Positions 1 to 7,491 of a stretch of 47,004 nt of DNA are shown here, one piece after another. The position numbers and the translations under genes are program-made. The stretch comes from Lichenibacterium minor (GTDB lineage Bacteria; Pseudomonadota; Alphaproteobacteria; Rhizobiales; Beijerinckiaceae). Position 1 is the stretch's first letter. Every line of letters begins with the position of its first letter. The notes beneath the pieces were generated by a model. That model searched no databases, had not been told where the DNA came from, and was given only the letters and a program-made list of their open reading frames with translations. The DNA lies in assembly GCF_004137685.1 (NCBI RefSeq), contig NZ_QYBB01000034.1, forward strand, positions 1 to 47,004, given 5' to 3'.

Positions 1-71
1 CGGCGGGCTCCGCCATGTGCGGAGCTCCGCCCACCGCCCTCGACTCCAAAACTCCACCAGCTCCGTGGACG
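1..71. other. Sequence beyond the break in istB
   Basis: Similarity to IstB stops abruptly at about 72, so this short stretch is a junction with something else, probably the end of another insertion or a deletion scar. It contains the perfect 12-bp palindrome GCGGAGCTCCGC at 19-30 and an imperfect hairpin made with GGCTCCGC just before it. Too little is present to identify the neighbour. Confidence 0.3.
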
Positions 72-404
72 CTACCGCGGCCCCTGGATCAGCAGCGCGT
101 CGCCGTTGGCCACCCAGCGGCAGGCCGCGAGGTCCCGAACCTGCTTAGGGTCGAGCGAAGGCTGGGCCGCAAAGTCGAAGGCCTCCAGCGTGCGCTGGTG
201 AGGAAATTTGGCGATGGCGGTGCCCATCTGGATGCGTCGCTCCTCGCGGTGCGCCACCTCCGCCCCGCACAGCAGCGCCAGCGTTTCGCGCAGCGACAGG
301 TCACCCCGGGCCGCCTCGTCCAGCAGCCCGTCGAGCCGGTCGCGCATCGCCGTCAGCTTCAGGCGGGTCAGCATGTCGGGCAGCGCGTCCACGCCGGCGC
401 TCAC
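72..404 (-). pseudogene. istB: IS21 helper ATPase IstB, N-terminal fragment
   Basis: IstB is the AAA+ ATPase that assists IstA in target selection. The GTG start at 404 overlaps the istA stop as GTGA, the usual coupled arrangement. The 110 residues present include the N-terminal helical region (MLTRLKLTAMRDRLDGLLDE) and run to LLIQGP, which normally leads straight into the Walker A loop (GPPGVGKTHLA). Here the reading frame hits TAG one codon later, so the whole ATPase domain is absent. About 140 residues are missing compared with a normal IstB of about 250. The product cannot act as an ATPase. Confidence 0.8.
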
Positions 405-1711
405 CAGCCACCTCCCGCGAGCTGCTCGTATTCGGCCAGGGACCGCAGCAGCGCGATCTCGGGTGGCGCGACGGCGATCGCCGGATCGGCCTCGACCGGG
501 CCGGGCTTCTCCCGCTCTTCCGGCACGACGCCGTGAAGGTAGGCCCGATCGACGGCACGCTCCCGACGCCCGAGGCGCAGATCGTGGCAGGCTACCTCGA
601 CGCCAGCGTGAGAGATCCGCACCTGGCCGTCGCCCACTTCGACGGTGACCTGCGCGCCGATCAGCCGCCACGGCACGCTGTAGTGGTTGGTGTCGAGGTT
701 CACGCAGGCGTCGCTCTGCACCTGCCGGCTCACCTCGCGCATCTGCCGGAACGACGGGCGGCCGTTCAACGGGCGAAGCACGGCGGCCTCGTCCCGTTCG
801 AACCTCACGACCGGCGGCTCACCCGTCGTGCCGTGCACCCGAACGTCGGCCACCTCTCGCATCCACCGGGCCAGGTGGGCCTCCAGCGCCCCGAAGGATG
901 CGAAGCGCCGGCCCGCGATGGCATTGTGCTTCACATAGCCCACGCCGCGCTCGTCCTTCCCCTTGGTACGGGCGCGGTAGGGTGCGCAGGCCACCGGTCG
1001 CACCGACCAGTACCGGGCGAAGGCATGGAAACGATCGTTGAATTCCACCTCGCGCGTGGCAGCGTCGTGGTGCCGGACCAGCGCGGCGGCGTTGTCAAGC
1101 AGCAACTCGCCCGGCAGGCCGCCGAAGTGGCGAAATGCGCCTTCGATGCCCTCAAGCCAGGCCGACTGTCGCTCGTGCCGGAAGGCCTGGACATAGATCC
1201 GTCGCGAGTAGCCGAGCGTCGCCACAAACAGGAAGACCTTGTCGACCTCCCCGTCCTCCAGCACTATCCGGCGCTGGCCGAAATCGATCTGCAGCTGACG
1301 GCCCGGCGGCGTCTCGAACCTCACCGTCGCCAACGTCGCCGCGGTGAGTTCGCGCCGCAGGTGACACACCGCGCGCTCGACGGTCCGCAGGCTGGCCACG
1401 ATGCCCAGCTCCGAAGCCAAGTCCTGGCGCACCACGTCGGCATTGCCGTGGTGCCGCGTGAAGCGCTCGGCAATCCAGCCGGCATGCTCGTCCAGCATCC
1501 CAGGACGCTTCGCAACCCGGCAGCTCGCCCACCGGCCGGAGGCCAGGTAGCGCTTCACCGTCTCACGATCGCACCCGATTTCCCGCGCGATCCGCCGCGT
1601 GCCCCATCCCTGATCGTGCAACCGCAGGATCGCCACCACCTCGTCCGGCGTTCTCATCCGCTGTCTCCGCCCGTCGATCCCGGGTGGAGAGTTCATCGAA
1701 ATATCGGTCAT
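401..1711 (-). CDS. istA: IS21-family transposase IstA
   Basis: A DDE transposase of 436 residues. The N-terminus (about 20-60) carries a helix-turn-helix of the kind that binds the terminal repeats (RTPDEVVAILRLHDQGWGTR, then IGCDRETVKRYL). The rve-type catalytic core shows D143 in LQIDFGQ, D206 in ELLLDNAA and E254 in KGKDERGVGYVKHN. A C-terminal beta-rich region follows (DTNHYSVPWRLIGAQVTVEV). The ATG at 1711 is preceded by GGAGTG at a fair distance; MRTPDEVV at 1657 is an alternative start. The gene looks intact, but its partner istB is truncated, so the element is probably no longer autonomous. Confidence 0.92.
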   Translation of the reverse strand: MTDISMNSPPGIDGRRQRMRTPDEVVAILRLHDQGWGTRRIAREIGCDRETVKRYLASGRWASCRVAKRPGMLDEHAGWIAERFTRHHGNADVVRQDLASELGIVASLRTVERAVCHLRRELTAATLATVRFETPPGRQLQIDFGQRRIVLEDGEVDKVFLFVATLGYSRRIYVQAFRHERQSAWLEGIEGAFRHFGGLPGELLLDNAAALVRHHDAATREVEFNDRFHAFARYWSVRPVACAPYRARTKGKDERGVGYVKHNAIAGRRFASFGALEAHLARWMREVADVRVHGTTGEPPVVRFERDEAAVLRPLNGRPSFRQMREVSRQVQSDACVNLDTNHYSVPWRLIGAQVTVEVGDGQVRISHAGVEVACHDLRLGRRERAVDRAYLHGVVPEEREKPGPVEADPAIAVAPPEIALLRSLAEYEQLAGGGW

Positions 1712-1725
1712 CGCTGCACTCCCTG

Positions 1726-2994
1726 CTACGCAGGGGGGATGGGTTCCTCGTGGCGCCGCCGGATGGGTTTACCGTGGCGCCTGACACGGACCGCGGCCTC
1801 GCCCTCGGCCGACCAGGTCGAGCGGTAGCCGTTGGTGACTTTGCGCTGGATCACGGCTGGCCGGAGATCGCGCTCGCAGGCGTTGTTGGTGGGCTCGACC
1901 TGGCCGGGAAAGAGCGTGAAGGTGAGGAGTTGGTCGCGGGCCCGGCGGATCTTGTCCTGGACGGCGCGGGTGAGATCGCAAATCGTCGCTCTGGCCAGCA
2001 GCTCGTCGAGCTGCCGCTCCAGGGCGCGCCGCTTGGCCGCAACCGTGGATGTGGCCAGCGTGGTGACGGCTTCGGCCAGGGCGAAGGCCGAGCCGAGCCA
2101 CAGCTTGAGCGCCAGCGCCAGCGCCTCGTCGCGGCCGTCCAGCGCGTAGGCGACGTCGCGGGCGAGGTGCGCCAGACAGGTCTGGTGACGGTCGGCGTGT
2201 CCCTGCTGGGCCGAGTAACGGTCCGACAGCCACACGTCCGGCCGGTGCTCGCCCATGACGTCGCGCACCACGGACGCGGCGCGCGTCGGGGCGACATGGT
2301 GGACGACGGCCTCGGCGCAGCGAAACACCCAATGGAAACTGTTGGTGCCCTCGATGCGGATGCCGGTCTCGTCGCAGGCCACCACCTTGGCGCGGTGCAG
2401 CGCGGCCAGCGCCGTGTCGCGGCCGCCCGCAAACTGCGCCTCGGCCCGGCGCAGCATGTTCATCAGGCCGCCCTGGCTGATCGTCAGGCCGAACAGGTCC
2501 TTCATGGCGCCTTCCAGCCGTTCGTAGGACAGCGCCTGGAACGTCTTCAGGTACAGCGCGAGGGCGTGCAGCCGCGGGCCGAATGGCGTCGCACCCGCCC
2601 CGGCCGGCCGCTCCGCCACGGCGCGCGCGCCGCAGCCGGGGCAGCACACCGACAAGCGCCGGTGGTGCTCGACGCGCGGCTTCACCGGCGGGATGTCGAT
2701 CTCCTCGTGAAGGCTGACGACCTCGGCCGGCAGATCGTCCGACAGCGCCAGGCCGCAGCCGGGGCAGCCGGTCGGGCGGTGATCGACGACGGCGTCGGGA
2801 TCGGCCGTGAGCACGCGTTTGTGGCCCTCGTGGCCCGGCTTCGCCCCGCCCGGGCGGGACTGCTCGCGCCGCTCCTTGCGGTCCGTCGAGGGAGGCTTGG
2901 ACGAGGTACGCGACGTCTTCACCGGCCGCTGAAGCTTCAGCACCAGTTCGACCAGCTCCGGCTTGCTCAGCCGTTCGAGATCCTCGCGACCCAT
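1726..2994 (-). pseudogene. tnpC: IS66-family transposase TnpC, C-terminus replaced by IS21 sequence
   Basis: A 422-residue reading frame with the IS66 order of domains: N-terminal helical segment (ERLSKPELVELVLKLQ), Lys/Arg/Ser/Pro-rich linker, zinc-finger region (C77-x2-C80 and C118-x2-C121), then a DDE core with D208 (VVACDETG), D258 (WLSDRYS) and E374 in VEPTNNACERDLRP. After the conserved NGYRSTW segment the frame crosses the IS21 boundary at 1786/1787, and the last 20 or so residues are encoded by the IS21 end. The native C-terminus is missing. No TnpA or TnpB partner is visible next to it. It is probably inactive. Confidence 0.85.
1737..1781 (-). repeat. IS21 terminal direct repeats
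   Basis: Two 21-bp copies, at 1737-1757 and 1761-1781, share GGATGGGTT and CGTGGCGCC and differ only at three central positions. They lie between the TGT end of the element and istA and are the probable IstA binding sites. Confidence 0.75.
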
Positions 2995-3084
2995 GCCACG
3001 AGGGAATCAGGCCCTTGGCATCGACACAAGGCCCAAAATGTCACCGCAGGCGCGGCCGCCCGGTCCCAGGCACGCCGGACCCCC
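1787..3084 (-). mobile_element. Remnant of an IS66-family element
   Basis: Defined by the tnpC frame. The left side is cut by the IS21 insertion at 1786. The right limit lies somewhere in 2995-3084, but I could not recognise an IS66 terminal inverted repeat there, so the outer coordinate is approximate. Confidence 0.55.
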
Positions 3085-3451
3085 CTGGGTAATTAGTGCG
3101 CCGGGAGACCGGCAAGGAGTAAGTGGTGCAAGTCCACTGCGGTGAAGGAGTAGCGATCCACATCGGCCCCGAGCCGTGCGTGTCTGCCCGTGAGGGCAGG
3201 GGCGAAGCGTCGGCAGGGGAGCACACAGGCCAGCCATTGAGCCGCGAAATCGGGAAGTCCTGGACGCCGACGCCGTTAATTAGGCGGAAGGCAACACGGC
3301 GGGGAGCGCCAGCGCGAGCACCCCGACGGTCCGGCGCGGTCGGAGACCCTGGCATGTGTGGACGCTCCTTGCGCGGGAACCGGGAGATCTCCGGCCTGGC
3401 CGGCGGCTTCGGCCGCCCGGTCCGCATCGGGAAGGCGAGGAGCCGAAGCCG

Positions 3452-4987
3452 ATGATGCACGGGCCGGAGAAGTCAGACCCCTCCATAGTAGCTGCGAAGC
3501 CGACGAACAAAGCCGGGATGCCGGCGGCGGAGCCGGTGGAGCCAAGGGAGGGGGCCAAGGGAAACGCGCACCAGCAGCGCACGCGCCGGGCTCAGGACCG
3601 GGAAAGCGTGTCACAGGTGCTGGCGCGTGTACGGAAAGCGGCACGAAGCCGGAAAACGGAACGGTTCACCTCGCTCCTTCACCACCTCGACCCGGCCATG
3701 TTGCGGACGGCGTTCTTCGCCCTCAGGCGGGACGCGGCCGTCGGCGTGGACGGGCTGACGTGGCGGGCCTACGAGGCCGATCTCGATTGCAGGATCGACG
3801 ATCTGCATCGGCGGGTCCAGCGAGGGGCTTATCGGGCGCAGCCGGCCCGGCGGCGGTTCATCCCGAAGCCGGACGGGCGACAGCGCCCGCTCGCCATCGC
3901 GGCCCTGGAGGACAAGATCGTCCAAAGGGCCACGGTGGCGGTGCTGAACGGGATCTACGAGGAGGACTTCCTCGGTTTCTCGTACGGGTTCCGGCCTGGG
4001 CGCGGCCAGCACGATGCGCTGGACGCGCTCTGCGTCGGGATCTCCGGCACGAAGGTGAACCACATCCTGGACGCGGACATCCGGTCGTTCTTCGACGACG
4101 TCAGCCAGGATTGGCTGATGCGCTTCATCGAGCACCGGATCGCCGACCCGCGCATGCTCCGCCTGATCCAGAAGTGGCTCAGGGCCGGAGTTCTCGATGA
4201 CGGAAGGGTCGAGGTGAGTGACAGGGGCACGCCTCAGGGCGCGGTGATCTCACCGCTGCTCGCCAACGTGTACCTGCACTACGCCTTCGACCTGTGGGCC
4301 GACCGCTGGAGACGGCGGGAAGCCAGGGGCAACGTCGTGATCGTGCGCTACGCCGACGACATCGTCGTCGGGTTCGAGCACGAAGCCGACGCCGTCCGTT
4401 TCCGCGAGGCGCTGGCGGCGCGGCTCGCCTCCTTCTCGCTCACGCTCCATCCGGACAAGACGCGACTGATCCAGTTCGGCCGCCATGCGGCGGCCGCGCG
4501 GGCCCGGCGCGGCCTCGGCAAACCGGAAACCTTCGCCTTTCTCGGCTTCACCTTCGTGTGCGGCAAGTCACTGCGGGGCAGGTTCCTGCTCCTGCGGCTG
4601 ACGCGCCGCGACCGCATGGTGGCGAAGCTCAAGGCCGTGAAGGAGGAGCTGCGGCGAAGAAGGCACCAGCCGATCCCCGTCCAGGGTGCGTGGCTCGCCC
4701 AGGTGGTGAGCGGCTTCTTCAACTATCACGCGGTGCCGACCAACGCTCGTGCACTCAGTGCGTTCCGCGACAGGGTGACGGAACTCTGGAGGCGCTCGCT
4801 CCGGCGGCGCAGCCAGCGGGACTTCACCACCTGGGAGCGGATGAGGAAGCTCGCCACCGACTGGCTGCCGAGACCACGTATCCTGCATCCGTGGCCGAGT
4901 GAGCGCTTCGCCGTCAAACACCCGAGGTGGGAGCCGAGTGCCCGAATTGGGCCCGCTCGGTTCTGTGCGGGGGGCGCTCAGCAATGA
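3452..4987 (+). CDS. ltrA: Group II intron reverse transcriptase/maturase
   Basis: Intron-encoded protein of 511 residues that would help fold the intron RNA and reverse-transcribe it at new sites. The fingers-palm RT blocks are clear: RRRFIPKPDGRQRPLAIAAL, FSYGFRPGRGQHDAL, ILDADIRSFFDDV, GTPQGAVISPLLANVYL and the catalytic YADD at residues 300-303. Then comes the maturase (X) region with GFFNYHAVPTN and LRRRSQRDFTTWERM. No HNH/Zn endonuclease domain follows, so mobility would rely on an endonuclease-free route. I chose the ATG at 3452 (MMHGPEKSD), where family similarity begins; the frame is open further upstream to 3356. The stop lies inside domain VI, so the last residues are encoded by domain V/VI sequence. 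Confidence 0.92.
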   Translation: MMHGPEKSDPSIVAAKPTNKAGMPAAEPVEPREGAKGNAHQQRTRRAQDRESVSQVLARVRKAARSRKTERFTSLLHHLDPAMLRTAFFALRRDAAVGVDGLTWRAYEADLDCRIDDLHRRVQRGAYRAQPARRRFIPKPDGRQRPLAIAALEDKIVQRATVAVLNGIYEEDFLGFSYGFRPGRGQHDALDALCVGISGTKVNHILDADIRSFFDDVSQDWLMRFIEHRIADPRMLRLIQKWLRAGVLDDGRVEVSDRGTPQGAVISPLLANVYLHYAFDLWADRWRRREARGNVVIVRYADDIVVGFEHEADAVRFREALAARLASFSLTLHPDKTRLIQFGRHAAAARARRGLGKPETFAFLGFTFVCGKSLRGRFLLLRLTRRDRMVAKLKAVKEELRRRRHQPIPVQGAWLAQVVSGFFNYHAVPTNARALSAFRDRVTELWRRSLRRRSQRDFTTWERMRKLATDWLPRPRILHPWPSERFAVKHPRWEPSARIGPARFCAGGAQQ

Positions 4988-5003
4988 GCGTCCCTACCGC
5001 GAT
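4931..5003 (+). ncRNA. Group II intron domains V and VI
   Basis: Domain V is the 33-nt hairpin beginning GAGCCGAGTGCCCG and ending CCGCTCGGTTC, with the closing stem GAGCCGAG/CTCGGTTC. Domain VI follows as GGGGCGCTCA-gcaa-TGAGCGTCCC, which should carry the branch-point adenosine, then CTACCGCGAT. These are the catalytic core and branch helix of the ribozyme. Confidence 0.82.
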
Positions 5004-5024
5004 CCCAGCGCGGGCGTTTCTATT

Positions 5025-5697
5025 TCACCCCTCCAACCCCGGCATCAAGTACGGCACCACCGTGCCCGGCATCGTCGGCTTGCTGTCGATGCCGAAGCTC
5101 GTCGCCCGCGCCTGCCGGACGTCGGGCCACAGCGGCACGATGTGCGTCTTGCGCCCGCCGCAGCGGCTGCAGACGAGCCGCAGCCGCCGGCACAGGTCGA
5201 GGAACACCGTGTCGTCCGGCACCGCCAGGCGATCGAGCGGCAGGCTCGTGGTGTTGTGGCAGGTGCAGCCCCGCCACAACCCGTGGCACGTCACCGACAG
5301 GGACGTGATGCCCTGGCGGCGCAGCTGCGCGATCGTCGGCGCCGGCCCGTCGTAGCCGAGTTTCTTCCGGCCGGCCGTCTTCGCCGGGTCGAGGCGCGGT
5401 GCGCCCGCGCGGGCCGGCGCGTCGGCCGGCAGCGGCCCGGCCGGCGGGACGACGTAGCGTATCCCGCACCGCGCCTCGTACTGGCGCGGCTTCTCCCCCG
5501 GCTTCATCAGCGTGCAGTCGGCGGCAATGGCTTCCAAAAGGGCGAGCGAGGGGCACGGCCGCGCCGTAGCGGTCGGCCAATCGCGCCAGGCGGTAGCGGC
5601 CCCGGCGGGGACAAAGTGAGCATTCGACGTCGACGATGACCCCCGGCCAGTCGACGAGCAACCGGGAAGCCGGCGCGGCTTCAGTGGAGGACAACAA
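5025..5697 (-). pseudogene. Decayed hypothetical protein with zinc-ribbon-like Cys pairs (frameshift)
   Basis: Two overlapping reading frames make one gene. The N-terminal part, from a TTG at 5697, reads LLVDWPGVIVDVECSLCPRR and RYRLARLADRYGAAVPL with a Cys-x2-Cys pair. Sense then moves to another frame near 5534-5545 and continues LLEAIAADCTLMKPGEKPRQ, YEARCGIRYVVPP, and a C-terminal region with CHGLWRGCTCHN and CSRCGGRKTHIVPLWP, ending at 5025. Both halves look like related Cys-rich modules of an uncharacterised rhizobial-type protein. I cannot assign a function. The single frameshift and the mobile DNA on its left suggest it is dead. Confidence 0.5.
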
Positions 5698-5889
5698 CCG
5701 GCTCGAAATCCGACGCCGGCGCGTCCCAGATCAGGTATTGCTACGCCTCGTAGACGACCGTGCAATGCGTCTCGTCCCCGGCCTGCCACACATCCCCGAC
5801 CTTGCCGACCTTGCCGACCTCGCCCGCCAGCTCGCGCCGTCGCCCGTGAACCGCTTTGTCCCGCAGCCTGACCGCATCGCCGATTGCAT
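5681..5889 (-). pseudogene. Short decayed ORF with internal stop
   Basis: Reading leftwards, a frame gives DAVRLRDKAVHGRRRELAGE, GKVGDVWQAGDETHCTVVYEA, then TAG, then QYLIWDAPASDFEPVVVLH and TGA at 5681-5683. The text before and after the TAG forms one sensible small basic protein of about 70 residues, so TAG is probably a point mutation. The ATG at 5889, preceded by CGGAGG, is in a different frame, implying a second lesion near the start. Its 3' end overlaps the start of the decayed gene at 5697, as in a former operon. Function unknown. Confidence 0.4.
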
Positions 5890-6453
5890 GACGGCCTCCG
5901 GTTTGTTCCTATTATGTTCTATGGCGGGAGCCGGTCGGAGGCGAGTCTTGCAGCTTTGCAAACGAGGATTTGCCCCGCTGCCCAGAAGGGTGGCGGCGCC
6001 CATAGCGTTTGCACTATAATCCAGAATGCGCTTACGGCGGATTGGGCAGTCAGGTGTCCGTCTTTTCAACCACGGAAAACACCTTGGAGTCGAAATCTGT
6101 CAGTAAAACTTGGTTCAGATAGGTTGAATGATTTGTAAGTACTTATTTGTATTTGCGTGTCGTGCCGGCTCGCGCAGCGACGAGGTTTATACTGCCACTC
6201 TGATCTCTTCAGGCGGCTCCGCACAAGGCTCTCCACCGGGCTGCGGGGCCGCTGCTTTGTTGCGAAATGATTCGGTGTAGGCCAGCGGTCAGACAGCATC
6301 TGCTCAACCCGGCACGGGATTTTGGCACCCGGATAGCGTGTTGAGGATGGCCGCGTAGGTATCGATACCAGAGTGTGCGGCCGTACCGACACCGTGCCAC
6401 CAATGCCGCGAGGCCCCTTGTCGGCTGATGCATCAATGTTTAAAGCCGAGGCC
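5890..6453. other. Gene-poor stretch with coding remnants
   Basis: No intact gene. Base composition drops around 6000-6170. On the minus strand between about 6430 and 6187 one frame reads sensibly but is broken by stops: HWWHGVGTAAHSGIDTYAAI and LNTLSGCQNPVPG, stop, then LAYTESFRNKAAAPQPGGEP and CAEPPEEIRVAV, stop at 6187-6189. This looks like the decayed C-terminal part of a protein, possibly another transposase, but I cannot name it. Confidence 0.35.
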
Positions 6454-7212
6454 ATGACGCCACGATCGCACATTCTGATCGCCACACCGGTTCTCAACGA
6501 GGCCGTGACGCTTGCCTATGCCAAGAGCCTGTTCAGGCTACAGAACCACCTGCGGCGAACCGACGCGGGAGTGGACCTCACTATGGGCACGCTGGTGTCG
6601 GCTGGGATCGACACGGCGCGCAACTATTTCGCGACCCATATGCTCGAGAATGCGTCGTTCTCGCACCTGCTTTTCATCGACGCCGACCATGGGTTCCGCC
6701 CCGAGCTGATCCTCGACATGCTCGACCTCGACGAGCCGGTGGTGGGCGCGATCTACCCGGCGCGCGACCTCCAGTTCGACGCCGTGTGGCGGGTCGCCCG
6801 ATCCTTGGACGCGCCCTGCCGGTTGCAGTCCCTGGCATCCCGCTACGTGCTACCGCGCTTCCAAACGGACGAGGGCGGCCGCCCGGTCACCAAAAAGGGA
6901 TTCGTCCGGGCGAGCGCGGCCGGCACCGGCATCATGCTCATCCAGCGACACGTGTTCGAGCGCATGGCAGCCATTCCTGACCTGATGGGGGTCGGCGCGG
7001 AGATCATGATCGCCGACGGCTACTCAGGCCGCTTCCTGCAGTGCTTCAGGCCCATCATCCAGGACAACAACCTCCCGCTCGGCGAAGACTTGTCGTTCTG
7101 CCGGCGCTGGACCGAGACCTGCGGCGGCGAGATCTGGGTCGCCGTCGACCACGAGATCGAGCACGTGGGCGCCTTCGCCTTCGCCGGTCGCTATCGGGAC
7201 CGCATGAGCTGA
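6454..7212 (+). CDS. GT-A-type glycosyltransferase-like protein
   Basis: About 252 residues. It opens with SHILIATPVLNEAVTLAY, contains FSHLLFIDADHGF with a DxD metal/nucleotide-sugar motif, GAIYPARDL, and ends with LGEDLSFCRRWTETCGGEIW and VDHEIEHVGAFAF. The same blocks in the same order occur in the gene at 31620, so the two are paralogues. Members of this group resemble GT2-fold enzymes in surface polysaccharide clusters; the donor and acceptor are unknown. The frame is open upstream to 6373; I prefer ATG 6454 or 6436 because similarity begins right after. It is transcribed towards the convergent gene at 7492. Confidence 0.75.
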   Translation: MTPRSHILIATPVLNEAVTLAYAKSLFRLQNHLRRTDAGVDLTMGTLVSAGIDTARNYFATHMLENASFSHLLFIDADHGFRPELILDMLDLDEPVVGAIYPARDLQFDAVWRVARSLDAPCRLQSLASRYVLPRFQTDEGGRPVTKKGFVRASAAGTGIMLIQRHVFERMAAIPDLMGVGAEIMIADGYSGRFLQCFRPIIQDNNLPLGEDLSFCRRWTETCGGEIWVAVDHEIEHVGAFAFAGRYRDRMS

Positions 7213-7491
7213 TGAAGCGTGCGCCGCGTATCCGACTCCAAGAAACTGGGGGAGCAGCCGGCGAGCGGCGCTCCGTAGCACTTGTGTTTGACAAGGTCGG
7301 GGCTTATCGCCGCGTTGATCGCGCGCTTGATGGCCGCGCGTTGGTCGTCGAAGATGGACGCTCCGTTCCACTCTAAGAGAGCTTCATTTGCCGAGCAGTG
7401 CTGCCGCCAGCGGAGCAGTCACGCTGACGAGGACGGGATCGAAGCGCCCCGTTGCGTGTCCGGCAGCGGGGCCGTCTGCCTCGGCGCTCCC
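7213..7491. other. Gap between convergent genes
   Basis: Between the stops of two convergent genes. Short open frames exist on both strands: ATG 7212-7376 on plus, overlapping the upstream stop as TGATG, and a minus-strand frame with DDQRAAIKRAINAAISPD. Neither is recognised and neither has a convincing ribosome site. No clear terminator with a T-run was seen. Confidence 0.35.

Larger units (their letters stand above)
72..1786 (-). mobile_element. IS21-family insertion sequence, right part truncated
   Basis: The element reads leftwards. Its outer end is at 1786, where the minus strand begins TGTCAGGCGCCACGG, the TGT start usual for this family. Two direct repeats of 21 bp at 1737-1757 and 1761-1781 (18 of 21 positions identical) match the terminal multiple repeats that IS21 transposases bind. 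Inside are istA and istB overlapping by GTGA. The far end is missing because istB is broken near 72. The insertion point lies inside the 3' part of an IS66-type transposase gene, so this element arrived after the IS66 one. Confidence 0.85.
3096..5003 (+). mobile_element. Group II intron, complete
   Basis: The 5' end reads GTGCGCCGGGAGACC, followed by the GGAGTAAGTGGTGCAAGTCC stretch seen at the start of many bacterial group II introns. The 3' part holds a domain V hairpin (4931-4963) and a domain VI stem ending CTACCGCGAT at 5003, which gives the usual AY terminus. Between them is one reverse transcriptase/maturase ORF. Joining the flanking bases at these boundaries restores the perfect palindrome CTGGGTAATTACCCAG, which supports both ends. 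The host site is intergenic, about 20 bp beyond the stop of the decayed gene at 5025. Confidence 0.88.

Noticed and set aside
533..1828. 431-residue plus-strand open frame across istA
   Set aside because: The opposite strand encodes an intact IstA with all catalytic residues and terminal repeats.
1684..3096. 470-residue plus-strand open frame across tnpC
   Set aside because: Shadow of the IS66 transposase; it crosses the IS21/IS66 boundary and has no family signature.
4899..5639. Plus-strand ORF of 246 residues spanning the intron 3' end
   Set aside because: It crosses the splice junction and runs opposite the decayed Cys-rich gene; it is only an open frame.
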